The notes beneath the pieces were generated by a model. That model worked only from the letters and a program-made list of their open reading frames with translations. It had not been told where the DNA came from and ran no database searches. Of a stretch of 34,939 nucleotides of DNA, positions 25,078 through 33,504 are shown one piece after another. The translations under genes and the position numbers were made by a program. How positions within the stretch are numbered: position 1 is the stretch's first letter; each line of letters opens with the position of its first letter. This stretch comes from Gemmatimonadota bacterium (GTDB taxonomy: Bacteria > Gemmatimonadota > Gemmatimonadetes > Gemmatimonadales > Gemmatimonadaceae). Location: the NCBI GenBank assembly GCA_027307005.1, contig DAHUXU010000272.1, positions 1 through 34,939 on the forward strand. Direction: 5' to 3'.

Positions 25078-25419
25078 TTGACGCGGCGCGCGGAGTTGGA
25101 GCGAGTTACGCGCGAGGGGAAGCGCATCCGAACCGACAGCCTCGAGCTGCGGTGGATCGCTTCCCCTCTTGGACATCCGGGTGGGGGTGGGGGGCGCGTT
25201 GGATTCATTGTGCCGAGGTATGCGGAGACTGCTGTGGCGCGCAATCGGCTCAAGCGGCGGCTGCGAGAGATTGCGCGCGTGGAGATTCTGCCTCGCATGG
25301 GCTCGTTGGACGCCATCATTCGAGCGCGGCCGGTAGCATATCGTGTCACGTTTGCCGAACTTCGGCGCGAGATGACACGTATGGGGGATGGATTGGTCGC
25401 CGGAGCGGAGCGCGAGTGA
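25078..25419 (+). CDS. rnpA: RNase P protein component
   Basis: Basic protein partner of RNase P RNA for tRNA 5' maturation. The core motif [14 protein letters not shown] matches the family RNR region, and [12 protein letters not shown] the N-terminal part. The only standard start codon is TTG at 25078, giving 113 residues. However, the ten codons before it, back to the rpmH stop, read [10 protein letters not shown] in the same frame. This looks like the normal RnpA N-terminus with its substrate-contacting Phe, yet no ATG, GTG or TTG precedes it. The true start may be non-canonical or reached from rpmH. The stop overlaps the yidD ATG. Confidence 0.9.
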   Translation: MTRRAELERVTREGKRIRTDSLELRWIASPLGHPGGGGGRVGFIVPRYAETAVARNRLKRRLREIARVEILPRMGSLDAIIRARPVAYRVTFAELRREMTRMGDGLVAGAERE

Positions 25420-25628
25420 TGCGGTGGGTGTTGATTTTTCTGGTGCGCGGCTATCAGGTCGCGCTCTCGCCGCTTCTGCCGTCGGCGTGCCGGTTCATGC
25501 CGAGTTGTTCGGCGTACGCCGTGGAGGCGCTGGAACGACATGGAGCGCTGCGCGGCGGTTGGCTAACCATCCGCAGGCTTGCGCGTTGCCACCCATTTTG
25601 TGTGGGCGGCTATGATCCGGTGCCTTGA
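25419..25628 (+). CDS. yidD: Membrane protein insertion efficiency factor YidD
   Basis: Small 69-residue protein that helps membrane-protein insertion with YidC. The family pattern is clear: an N-terminal amphipathic helix, [36 protein letters not shown] and the Cys-containing tail [16 protein letters not shown] overlaps the rnpA stop (TGATG), and yidC follows after 18 bp, the conserved gene order. Confidence 0.96.
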   Translation: MRWVLIFLVRGYQVALSPLLPSACRFMPSCSAYAVEALERHGALRGGWLTIRRLARCHPFCVGGYDPVP

Positions 25629-25646
25629 GCCCGGCTGCTAATTGAA

Positions 25647-27356
25647 ATGGAAAAACGATTCTGGATTTTTCTCGCGGTGGCGTTTGTCGTGTTGTACGGG
25701 ACAATGCTGCTGTTTCCGTCACCGCAGCAACCGAAGACGCGGGCAGGAGACTCGGTGGCGGTGCGCGATACCGCGCACCGTGCGGTTGAGCCATCGAGTG
25801 TCGCGACGCCCGCGCCGGTCCTGGCGACCGCTGCAAGAGTCGATACCACTGTGGTGTCGAACGCGCGGGTCGACACGATCGTGGTGCACACGTCGAACGC
25901 GACCTACCGAATGAGCACGCGCGGCGCGGCGCCGATCGGCGCGCGCATGGACGAGTTCCGCGCCTACTCCAAGGGCGATGGCAAGGTGGAGCTGGCGCGA
26001 AGCGGCTCGCCGCTGCTGTCGTATGCCGTCGTCTCGGAGCGTCGCGACACCATCTCGCTGGACCGCACCGTGTTCAGCGTGGATTCGTCGGCGCGCGGCG
26101 CCGGCGGCCTGCCGATCCTGCGGTTCCGGGGTGCGTTAGGCGCCGACACGGCGATGATCTCGTACACCTTCTCGCCGGACAGCTATCTGGTGCGGGTGAG
26201 CGGGTCCGTGCGTTCCACCGGCTCTGCTTCGGGCGCACCGCGGGTGCTCGTCGTTTCGCTGCCCTCCTGGTTTCGATCATCGGAGGCGGACTCCGCCGAA
26301 GATGACCGGCATCTCGCGTTCGTCGTGAAGACGATGCGGGACGATCCCGAGAGCATCGACTTCTCGAAGCTCGACTCGACGGTCGCCCGTGTCCAGAACG
26401 GACCGCTGAGCTGGGTGGCGAGCAAGAACAAGTACTTTCTGGTCGCGATGATGTCCGACACGGCGCGCTCGCCGTTTGCGGGCGCCGTGTTCGAGGGCGT
26501 GCCGCGTCCCGCGAAGACGATGGCCGTTCGCGCGTCGGGGCGCGTCATTCAGCAACTGCCGGCGGATGGTGCGTTCGCGTTCACGCTCTACATCGGGCCG
26601 CAGGAGTGGCGGCGACTGCTCGCGTTAGGCCGCGAGATGCAGAACGTGAATCCGCACGGCTGGATTTTCCGGCCGATCGTCCAGCCGTTCATCACGCTGC
26701 TCATGCGGCTGTTGCTGTGGGCGCACGACATATCGCGGATCAACTACGGCTGGCTCGTCGTGATCTTCGGTGTCGCCATTCGCTTGCTGCTCTGGCCTCT
26801 GAACCAGAGCGCCATGCGCGCGCAGCTCAAGCTGCAGCGGATTCAGCCCGAGCTGCAGGTGATTCAGAAGAAGTTCAAGAACACGCCGGAGAAGCTCAAC
26901 GCGGAGATGATGAAGCTGTACCGCGAGCACGAAATGAGTCCGTTCAGTCCGTTGGCGGGCTGCGTGCCGATGTTGATTCCGATGCCGGTGCTGTACGCGC
27001 TGTACTTCGTGTTTCAGGACACCATCGAATTTCGCGGCGTGTCGTTCTTGTGGATGGCGGACATCTCGCAACGGGATCCGTACTACATCCTGCCGATTCT
27101 GATGGCCGTGTCGATGTTCTTCCTCTCGTGGATCGGCTTGCGGGCGTCGCCGCAGAACTCGCAGGCGAAGGTGATGGCGTACACGATGCCGGTCGTCATG
27201 GGGGTGTTCTTCTATCGCTTGGCGGCGGGGCTCAATCTGTACTATGCGGTGCAGAACCTGGCGGCGATTCCGCAGCAGTGGTTGATTGCGCGCGAGCGTG
27301 CGAAGGCGGGGGTGCCGGCGACGTCGGCGGGGCCGGCCGGGGCGAGAGCCACGTAG
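25647..27356 (+). CDS. yidC: Membrane protein insertase YidC
   Basis: Insertase for inner-membrane proteins, acting alone or with SecYEG. 569 residues, the long Gram-negative form. There is an N-terminal membrane helix (residues 5-22), a large periplasmic beta-sandwich domain (about 80-330), and a five-helix insertase core from about residue 350. The core carries the hydrophilic-groove Arg in VAIRLLLWPL, a cytoplasmic coiled-coil loop (KLQRIQPELQVIQKKFKN), and SPLAGCVPMLIPMPVLYALY. The presence of the periplasmic domain supports a diderm host. Confidence 0.97.
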   Translation: MEKRFWIFLAVAFVVLYGTMLLFPSPQQPKTRAGDSVAVRDTAHRAVEPSSVATPAPVLATAARVDTTVVSNARVDTIVVHTSNATYRMSTRGAAPIGARMDEFRAYSKGDGKVELARSGSPLLSYAVVSERRDTISLDRTVFSVDSSARGAGGLPILRFRGALGADTAMISYTFSPDSYLVRVSGSVRSTGSASGAPRVLVVSLPSWFRSSEADSAEDDRHLAFVVKTMRDDPESIDFSKLDSTVARVQNGPLSWVASKNKYFLVAMMSDTARSPFAGAVFEGVPRPAKTMAVRASGRVIQQLPADGAFAFTLYIGPQEWRRLLALGREMQNVNPHGWIFRPIVQPFITLLMRLLLWAHDISRINYGWLVVIFGVAIRLLLWPLNQSAMRAQLKLQRIQPELQVIQKKFKNTPEKLNAEMMKLYREHEMSPFSPLAGCVPMLIPMPVLYALYFVFQDTIEFRGVSFLWMADISQRDPYYILPILMAVSMFFLSWIGLRASPQNSQAKVMAYTMPVVMGVFFYRLAAGLNLYYAVQNLAAIPQQWLIARERAKAGVPATSAGPAGARAT

Positions 27357-27385
27357 CCTCCATGCGCATCGACGCCCGTTAGGCA

Positions 27386-28771
27386 GTGAGCGCGGTGCTT
27401 CCCGGCGCCGAAGACACGATCGCGGCGCTGGCGACACCGCCGGGGCGGAGCGCGCTCGCTGTCGTGCGTCTGAGCGGTCCGCTGGCCCACGACATCGCGA
27501 GCCGCCTCCTCGAACCGTGGCGGGCGACGCCCCGCGCGGCGTATCGCGCGACTCTCCGGGATCCATCGACGGGCCGCGTCATCGATCGCCCGGTGGTGAC
27601 GGTCTATGGCGCTCCCCGCTCCTACACGGGCGACGACCTCGTCGAGCTGAGCGTGCACGGCGGGCACGTGGGGCCGGCGCGCGCGTTAGGCGCGCTCCTG
27701 GCGGCCGGCGCTCGCCTGGCGCTCCCGGGCGAGTTCACGCGCCGAGCGGTGGCAGCCGGGAAACTCGATGTGCTCCAGGCGGAAGCCATCGGGGACCTCA
27801 TCGACGCCGAGTCGCAGGCGATGCACGACTCGGCCCTCGAGCAGTTGGAGGGACGGCTGTCCCGCCGGGTCGCGGAGCTGCGCGAGTCGGTTCTGCGGGT
27901 GGAGGCGATGATCGCGTACGACATCGACTTCCCCGAGGAGGACAGCGGGCCGATCGAGCCCGCGCGCGTCGCGGAAGCGACCGTGGCGCTCGAGGACGCG
28001 CTCGAGCGTCTCCTCGGCACCGCGGCGGCGGGCGAGATGGTGCGGCGTGGTGCACGGGTGGTGTTGGCCGGCGCGCCGAACGTCGGCAAGTCGTCGTTGT
28101 TCAATGCGCTCGTGGGTCGCGAGCGGGCGATCGTGACGCCGATCCCGGGGACGACGCGGGAAGCGATCGAGGCGGTCGTGGACCTGGGTGCGTGGCCGAT
28201 GCGGTTGATCGATACGGCGGGTCTCCGCGCGTCGGCGGATCCGATCGAGCAGTTAGGCGTGGCGATGACCGAGCGAGTGCTGGCCGAGGCGGATGTGGTG
28301 CTGGCGTGCGGCGACAGCGCGTCGTCGTTAGGCGCGGCGGGCGCGGCGGCGCGCGCCCGCACGCCGGCGCCGGTGGTGCCGGTGCGAACGAAGGCCGATC
28401 TCCTGGCCCCGTCCGATTTCGCATCGTTACGCTATCAAAGTGAGACTCCCGTGGCGGTGAGTGCGGTCACCGGCGCCGGGCTGGCCGAGCTCAGGGAGCG
28501 GCTCGAGGCGATGATCGCGGGGCGTGTCGGCGAGGAGTGGCGCGACACGCCGCTCTTGACGCGCGAGCGGCACCGCGCCGCGATCGCGCTGGCGCGCGCG
28601 GAGGTCGGCGCATTCAAGCAGGCGTGGAGCGACGGCGACAGCGGAGTGCCGATCGTGGTGGCGGCGGTTCACCTGCGCGCCGCGGCGATGGCGCTCGAAT
28701 CGCTCATCGGCGCGATCGACGTCGAAGACGTGCTGGATCGCGTCTTCAGCACGTTCTGCGTGGGGAAATGA
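27386..28771 (+). CDS. mnmE: tRNA modification GTPase MnmE
   Basis: With MnmG, installs the carboxymethylaminomethyl group on U34 of certain tRNAs. 461 residues from a GTG start. The N-terminal tetrahydrofolate-binding domain has SYTGDDLVELSVHGG and LPGEFTRRA. The G domain has G1 GAPNVGKSS, G2 GTTRE, G3 DTAG and a G4 of TKAD. The C-terminus ends FCVGK, with the catalytic Cys of the family. A GTTAGGC heptamer sits directly before the start codon. MnmG is not in the window. Confidence 0.97.
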   Translation: MSAVLPGAEDTIAALATPPGRSALAVVRLSGPLAHDIASRLLEPWRATPRAAYRATLRDPSTGRVIDRPVVTVYGAPRSYTGDDLVELSVHGGHVGPARALGALLAAGARLALPGEFTRRAVAAGKLDVLQAEAIGDLIDAESQAMHDSALEQLEGRLSRRVAELRESVLRVEAMIAYDIDFPEEDSGPIEPARVAEATVALEDALERLLGTAAAGEMVRRGARVVLAGAPNVGKSSLFNALVGRERAIVTPIPGTTREAIEAVVDLGAWPMRLIDTAGLRASADPIEQLGVAMTERVLAEADVVLACGDSASSLGAAGAAARARTPAPVVPVRTKADLLAPSDFASLRYQSETPVAVSAVTGAGLAELRERLEAMIAGRVGEEWRDTPLLTRERHRAAIALARAEVGAFKQAWSDGDSGVPIVVAAVHLRAAAMALESLIGAIDVEDVLDRVFSTFCVGK

Positions 28772-28805
28772 GCCGGCGCCGAGCCGGGGCCGACCTGCGA
28801 CTCCG

Positions 28806-29744
28806 TTAGGCCGTGGCCGCCGTCTCGTCTCCGGCGAGCATCTCCGTTGCCTCGGCGCGGAGACACCAGGGAAGCCCGCGCGCCGACACCGCGTTCTCCA
28901 CCATCCTGCTCCCCACGTAATACCCCGACCGCTCCGGCAACACGTAGCCACCCGGCATCGTACGCGCGTCGACCGGGAGTCCATCGGCGAGGTATCGCAG
29001 GCGAAGGCCGAGCGCTGCCCGGTCGAGATCGCCGGCGATGTCGGCGGTGATCGTGTGCTCGAGGTCGCGAATGCGGGCATACCGGCGACGGTCGTAGCCG
29101 AAGTATTCCCATTCGGCGTGACCCGGGCTCACGGCGCGCGCGGCTTCGACGGCGAGTCCTTCGTTCACGAGCAGCTCGCGCAACGATGCTCGACGCGCCG
29201 TGTCCCAGTACGAGTAATACCCACCGGCGGCATGCACGAGACGACGTAATTCACTGCGTCCGTGCGGCGACGTGTAGCGGATCACGTGCGCGATCTCGTG
29301 TGCGAGCCACGGACGAATGAGCTCGGGATCGAGTCCGAGCCCATGCGTTTCTTCGCTTGCGACTGCAGTGAAATGTTCCAAGCAAATCACCGCGATGCCT
29401 TTACCATCGGTGACAAGCTCACCGGCATTTGCAGCGCCGACGCCCACCATGAGGACGACGTCGATGTCAACGTCCAGGTCTAGAAGTTTGGAGCATGCGG
29501 AGATTGTGTCTCGCGCGAGCGACAGGACGTCGGTGCGCTCCAACATCCCCACGAGGTCGTGCCGATTGGCCAGCACGGTGTTTCGTACCACCTCGTAGAA
29601 GTGTTCGCTCTCCGGATCGAGCACGTAGTTGTGCCAATACGGTTCCAACACTCGGCGATTGGCATTGAAGTAGTTCTGGTAGGCAGCGACGGGATCGCTG
29701 TTGTCGACAACGGCAAAGAAATCGGGAACCAGGTCAATGAGCAT
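28806..29744 (-). CDS. Putative zinc metallopeptidase, DUF2268-like
   Basis: About 312 residues, cytoplasmic by lack of a signal peptide from the ATG at 29744. A WLAHEIAHVIR segment near residues 145-155 supplies the HExxH zinc motif, and LLVNEGLAVE about 40 residues later supplies the third ligand Glu of a gluzincin. This resembles DUF2268 predicted Zn-dependent proteases. The upstream open frame lacks family character and crosses the divergent promoter gap. The TAA stop lies inside a GTTAGGC heptamer (complement). The substrate is unknown. Confidence 0.78.
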   Translation of the reverse strand: MLIDLVPDFFAVVDNSDPVAAYQNYFNANRRVLEPYWHNYVLDPESEHFYEVVRNTVLANRHDLVGMLERTDVLSLARDTISACSKLLDLDVDIDVVLMVGVGAANAGELVTDGKGIAVICLEHFTAVASEETHGLGLDPELIRPWLAHEIAHVIRYTSPHGRSELRRLVHAAGGYYSYWDTARRASLRELLVNEGLAVEAARAVSPGHAEWEYFGYDRRRYARIRDLEHTITADIAGDLDRAALGLRLRYLADGLPVDARTMPGGYVLPERSGYYVGSRMVENAVSARGLPWCLRAEATEMLAGDETAATA

Positions 29745-29898
29745 GGCACCGAAGGGGGGAACCGGACTGGACGTGTGCGACTGATGTCGTCGGGACGCGG
29801 CAAGATACCGGCGACCGGAAACTGCTACAAGAGGAAACACACCTGTGGCACGCAACTTTCCTTGATCATTCCGGAGAGAGGAGGCAGGAGCCGAGAGG

Positions 29899-30558
29899 AT
29901 GACCACGCTGAAGCAAATTGACCTGACGTGTCCCATCTGCGAGACCCGCTTCACGTCGCACGCGGTGCTGTCGACGAATTCGTTCGGCGGCAAGCGTACC
30001 GACTTTCACGAGCGGGCCGCGGGCGCCCAACCGTTGCCGTACCTGATTCACATTTGTGCGCGGTGCGGATACGCGGGTGGCGAGCGCGACTTCAGCGATG
30101 AAGCGGACGTCAGTCCAGTGTTGCGCGAGCACGTGTTGGACGAGCTCGCGCCCAAGCTGCCGGCAGTCGGCGGCACGATTCCGGGTTCGGCAAAGTCCGA
30201 GTTTGCCGCGAAGGTCGCGGCGTGGCAGGGCGCGGAACCGCGGCGCATTGCCGATCTGTATTTGCGCGCGGCGTGGTGCTGCGTGGATGAGGGCGATGTC
30301 GAGGCGGAGCGATTCTTCCGCCGACACGCGGCGTGGCAGTTCGAGGCGGCGCTCTCGAGCTACGATGGCGCAGAGCGAGAGGAGCGGGCGGTGCTCACGT
30401 ATCTCGTCGGTGAGCTCTGGCGCCGCATCGGCGACCTCTCGTTAGCCGGCGAGTGGTTCGATCGCGTGGAATCCGAAGTGATGGATCCCGCCGCCCAACG
30501 CTGGGTGTTGGACGCAGCGTGGCAACAGCGGAGCTGCCCCCGCGATTGGTTCGAGTGA
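29899..30558 (+). CDS. DUF2225 family protein
   Basis: 219 residues. The N-terminal zinc ribbon has two Cys pairs, CPIC and CARC, and the C-terminal part is helical and TPR-like (RIADLYLRAAWCCVDEGD, ERAVLTYLVGELWRRIGD, AGEWFDRV), the organisation of DUF2225. The function is not established. A GGAGG-rich stretch precedes the ATG. It is divergent from the DUF2268-like gene across 154 bp and convergent with upp. Confidence 0.85.
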   Translation: MTTLKQIDLTCPICETRFTSHAVLSTNSFGGKRTDFHERAAGAQPLPYLIHICARCGYAGGERDFSDEADVSPVLREHVLDELAPKLPAVGGTIPGSAKSEFAAKVAAWQGAEPRRIADLYLRAAWCCVDEGDVEAERFFRRHAAWQFEAALSSYDGAEREERAVLTYLVGELWRRIGDLSLAGEWFDRVESEVMDPAAQRWVLDAAWQQRSCPRDWFE

Positions 30559-30586
30559 GCGCGACTCGTCGCGCACCGAGCGGCCG

Positions 30587-31234
30587 TCAGCGCGTTCCGA
30601 AAATGCGATCGCCGGCGTCGCCGAGACCCGGCAGAATGTATCCCTGCGCGTTGAGCTCGCGGTCGAGCGCGGCTGCGTAGATCGGCACGTCGGCGTGCGC
30701 ACGCTGCACGCGCTCGATGCCCGCCGGCGCCGCGACGATGCAGAGAAACCGGATACGCGTCGCTCCGGCTCGTTTGAGCGATGACACAGCGGCGACCGCG
30801 CTCCCTCCCGTTGCCAGCATCGGGTCGAGCACGAAAAGGTTCCGTTCGGCCACGTCGCCGGGCACCTTGAAATAGTAGTCCACCGGTTCGAGTGTATCGT
30901 GATCGCGATACATTCCGATGTGTCCAACACGTGCCGATGGAACCAGCCGCAACACACCTTCCACCATTCCGAGTCCTGCGCGCAGCACGGGCACGAGCGT
31001 GAGCTTCTTTCCGCTCACGCGCCGCCCACGCGTCGACTCGAGCGGCGTATTGACGTCTACCGTCTCGAGCGAGAGATCGCTCATCGCCTCGTAGGCCATG
31101 AGCATCGCGATCTCCTCGACCAGCTCCTTGAACAACTTTGTCGTCGTCGTGCGATCTCGCGCGATCGAGAGCTTGTGCTCGATCAGCGGGTGGCGGCTGA
31201 CGATCACGTTGCCCAGCGCAGGGGTGGTGTGCAT
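30587..31234 (-). CDS. upp: Uracil phosphoribosyltransferase
   Basis: Salvages uracil with PRPP to UMP. 215 residues from the ATG at 31234. Signatures: [15 protein letters not shown] near the N-terminus, the PRPP-binding [12 protein letters not shown], and the uracil-binding C-terminal [12 protein letters not shown]. The frame is open further upstream, but that stretch overlaps the divergent gene. With pyrE and the nucleoside importer in this window it forms a pyrimidine supply theme. Confidence 0.95.
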   Translation of the reverse strand: MHTTPALGNVIVSRHPLIEHKLSIARDRTTTTKLFKELVEEIAMLMAYEAMSDLSLETVDVNTPLESTRGRRVSGKKLTLVPVLRAGLGMVEGVLRLVPSARVGHIGMYRDHDTLEPVDYYFKVPGDVAERNLFVLDPMLATGGSAVAAVSSLKRAGATRIRFLCIVAAPAGIERVQRAHADVPIYAAALDRELNAQGYILPGLGDAGDRIFGTR

Positions 31235-31261
31235 GGGCCGCAAACTAGTATCTTCGGCCGA

Positions 31262-31450
31262 ATGAAAGAATATCAGGCGGTGATCCTCCGGCTCACACGG
31301 CGATCGCAGGAAGACGAAGATGCGTTCACCGATCTGCTCAACGAGCGAAGCCGTGGTGGATGGGAGCCCGCGCTGATGACTCAGGACGGCCAGCGCCTGA
31401 CGGTCGTGTTCCAACGGACATCACCGGGAGAGTCGCGTGTCGCCGGCTGA
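31262..31450 (+). CDS. Small DUF4177-like protein
   Basis: 62-residue protein beginning [11 protein letters not shown] and containing [11 protein letters not shown] and a strand TVVFQR. This pattern, a short alpha-beta fold with a Gly-Gly-Trp-Glu motif, recalls DUF4177, whose function is unknown. It starts 27 bp from the divergent upp start and overlaps the TetR-type gene by 14 bp, so the two are probably co-translated. Confidence 0.65.
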   Translation: MKEYQAVILRLTRRSQEDEDAFTDLLNERSRGGWEPALMTQDGQRLTVVFQRTSPGESRVAG

Positions 31451-32048
31451 CGGGGCAGAATTCAGAGTGACGAATGCCGAGCACCGGCCGCGTCTCGAGG
31501 CGGCCGAACGGATTTTGCGCGCTGCCGTGCGGTGCATCGTGTCATCGGGCGCTGCCGCGCTCACGATGCACGACGTGGCCGAAGAAGCAGAAGTGAGCAA
31601 AGGGCTCATTCACTATCATTTTCACGACAAAGACACGCTGCTTGCGCGCGTCGTGGAATGGATGGGCCAGAACCTCGTGTCGCGAGAGCGCGCAGCGCTC
31701 GAGAACTCGACGCCGCGCCACGCGATCGACGATCTCTGGGCGTGGCTTGCCGCCGAGCTCGATCGCGGACATCTGCGGGTGCTGCTCGAGCTGGCACAGT
31801 GGCGAAATCCGCTCGTGCGAAGAGCCATTCACGCGGCGAACCTCGCTCGCCGCGATGCGTCCGCCGCTTCCATCGAGCGACTCTTCGCCTTACTGGCGCT
31901 GCGGCCCCGCATCCCGGCGAGGCTTCTGGCCGATGTGGTCGTGCCGTTCGTCGATGGACTGGCGATGACCATGGGCGTGGATGCGGAGTTCAATCCGCGC
32001 GCGGCATTCGATGTGCTCTGGCTCTCGCTGCTGACGCTCACGGACTAA
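31437..32048 (+). CDS. TetR family regulator
   Basis: 203 residues. The N-terminal helix-turn-helix reads AAVRCIVSSGAAALTMHDVA and continues EEAEVSKGLIHYHFHDKDTL, the classical TetR DNA-binding pattern. The C-terminal helical domain would bind an unknown ligand and dimerise. The GTG start has a GGGAG site six bases upstream, inside the end of the small protein gene. Targets are unknown; its own operon and the neighbouring upp are candidates. Confidence 0.88.
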   Translation: MSPADGAEFRVTNAEHRPRLEAAERILRAAVRCIVSSGAAALTMHDVAEEAEVSKGLIHYHFHDKDTLLARVVEWMGQNLVSRERAALENSTPRHAIDDLWAWLAAELDRGHLRVLLELAQWRNPLVRRAIHAANLARRDASAASIERLFALLALRPRIPARLLADVVVPFVDGLAMTMGVDAEFNPRAAFDVLWLSLLTLTD

Positions 32049-32117
32049 CGCGACCGCCACGGGCAGGACAGTGCGGTCTCTTGCCACAGCGGGTCGCTCG
32101 CGCCCAGGTTCGCCGCC

Positions 32118-32726
32118 ATGAAGCGCCGGACATCTCTGAAAGCGCGCATCATCGGCGCTGTCGCAGTCGCCGTGTTTCTGGCGTGGGTCGCGATGGTGAT
32201 CGCCGTGATCGTGGTGGGGGCGCGCGATCAAGCGGCTCCGGCAAACGCGATCGTCGTACTGGGCGCCGCCCAATACGAAGGGCATCCGTCGCCGGTGCTC
32301 CGCGCACGGTTAGACCATGCGCTGGACTTGTATCAGCGATCGTTGGCGCCACTCGTGATCGTGACGGGAGGAACGGGCGCTCGCGACACGACGAGTGAAG
32401 CGCAAGTGAGCCGGCGGTTCCTGCTCGAGCGGGGCGTTCCGGACAGCGCGATCGTGATGGAGACACACGGACTGACCACGAGCCAGTCCATCCACGCGGT
32501 CGCTGCGATCGTGTCGGCACTCCCGGGGCAGCGGGTGATCCTCGTGAGCGACCCGTTTCACATGTTGCGTCTTTCGATTCTTGCGCACGCGTTAGGTCTG
32601 ACGCCGTTGACGTCGCCGACCCGGACGAGTCCGATTTCGAATCGAGCGAGCGAGCGTTGGAAGTATGTGTTTGCGGAGTCGCTCAAGGCGCCGCTGTCGT
32701 TCGTGATCGAGCGAATCTCAGACTAA
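32118..32726 (+). CDS. YdcF/DUF218 family membrane protein
   Basis: 202 residues with one N-terminal membrane helix (about 9-34), then a DUF218 domain: AIVVLGAAQYEGHPSPVLRA, VIVTGGTGARDTTSEA, VMETHGLTTSQSIHA and LVSDPFHMLRL. Members include SanA and YdcF; roles in envelope barrier or polysaccharide metabolism have been proposed. The domain faces the periplasm if the helix acts as a signal anchor. Confidence 0.87.
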   Translation: MKRRTSLKARIIGAVAVAVFLAWVAMVIAVIVVGARDQAAPANAIVVLGAAQYEGHPSPVLRARLDHALDLYQRSLAPLVIVTGGTGARDTTSEAQVSRRFLLERGVPDSAIVMETHGLTTSQSIHAVAAIVSALPGQRVILVSDPFHMLRLSILAHALGLTPLTSPTRTSPISNRASERWKYVFAESLKAPLSFVIERISD

Positions 32727-33504
32727 CACGCTACGGTGGCACCATAAAGAGTCGTTACTGTCGGAATCCGGGCGCTAATTTGTTGGTGCGAAGCGGCACG
32801 AACATGCGGCGTCAGGTGACTAACGGCTCTGTGCTCGTCGTCCGCGAAACCGGCTGTGTGGCCGGAGGTTTGGTTGCCAGGCTCTGTCGGAGGCGAGGAG
32901 GACAGGGCCTCGTGCGCCCGGTCGGCGGGAACGCGGGATAATGCGTTGGACTGCCTTACGTAAGCGTGTCTGTGTCGTAGCCTCTTGCGTATATGCCAAG
33001 AAACACATCACATTGTCGCCGCCGGCTGTCTTTACACCAGCGCGGCATCTTTTCGCCGCGGGAGATCCCTGATGGCGAGGGGAGCTCCGGACCGGTAGGC
33101 CCCAGTCGCGGCGTTGGGCCGCAGGCGGCTACCTATTTGTCGTACCGTTTGAGCTCTTGTCGTCGAGTGTTTTCTCCTCGTGAGGCGCTGGGCGGTGCTG
33201 ACGGTTTCGCACCCGCTCTACAGCATTCGTTTGCGCTTTCGCATCGGAGCCATTTCTTCATGGGCTACTGTCGGTGCGTGTCTCATCGGTCGCATCCTGT
33301 TGACGAATATCTTCTCGCCGCAATCGGTCGAGAACTGGTTGGCGTGTAAAGGAGTCGGCTCTGGTCGGGTCGGGGTTGCGCGTCAACGGGTCGTTGTCGA
33401 GCGCGGAGCGGCCGAGTAGGTAGCGGGTCGGGAGGAGAGGATTGGAGCTCGAGGTTCGCCGGTCATTGAAGCGCTGTAGTGACTCTCTCATGGGAGGTTC
33501 GTGC
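32727..33504. other. Long gap without a convincing gene; some RNA-like structure
   Basis: About 780 bp. A frame at 32993-33349 on the plus strand is open, but the translation is Arg/Ser-rich and matches nothing I know. Two adjacent hairpins can be drawn: CCGGC/GCCGG (32850-32854 with 32861-32865) and GGCTCTGTC/GACAGGGCC (32880-32888 with 32901-32909, one G-T). I see no tRNA, tmRNA, SRP or known riboswitch signature. The last part must hold the promoter of the PQQ dehydrogenase gene. Confidence 0.5.

Noticed and set aside
24682-25176. N-terminal extension of dnaA by about 165 codons
   Set aside because: It would cover the divergent rpmH gene and promoter, and DnaA domain I begins at the ATG at 24681.
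32993-33349. 118-codon open frame in the long gap
   Set aside because: Arg/Ser-rich with a weak internal echo (FSPRE twice); no ribosome-binding site and no known family. It could be real, but the evidence is too thin.
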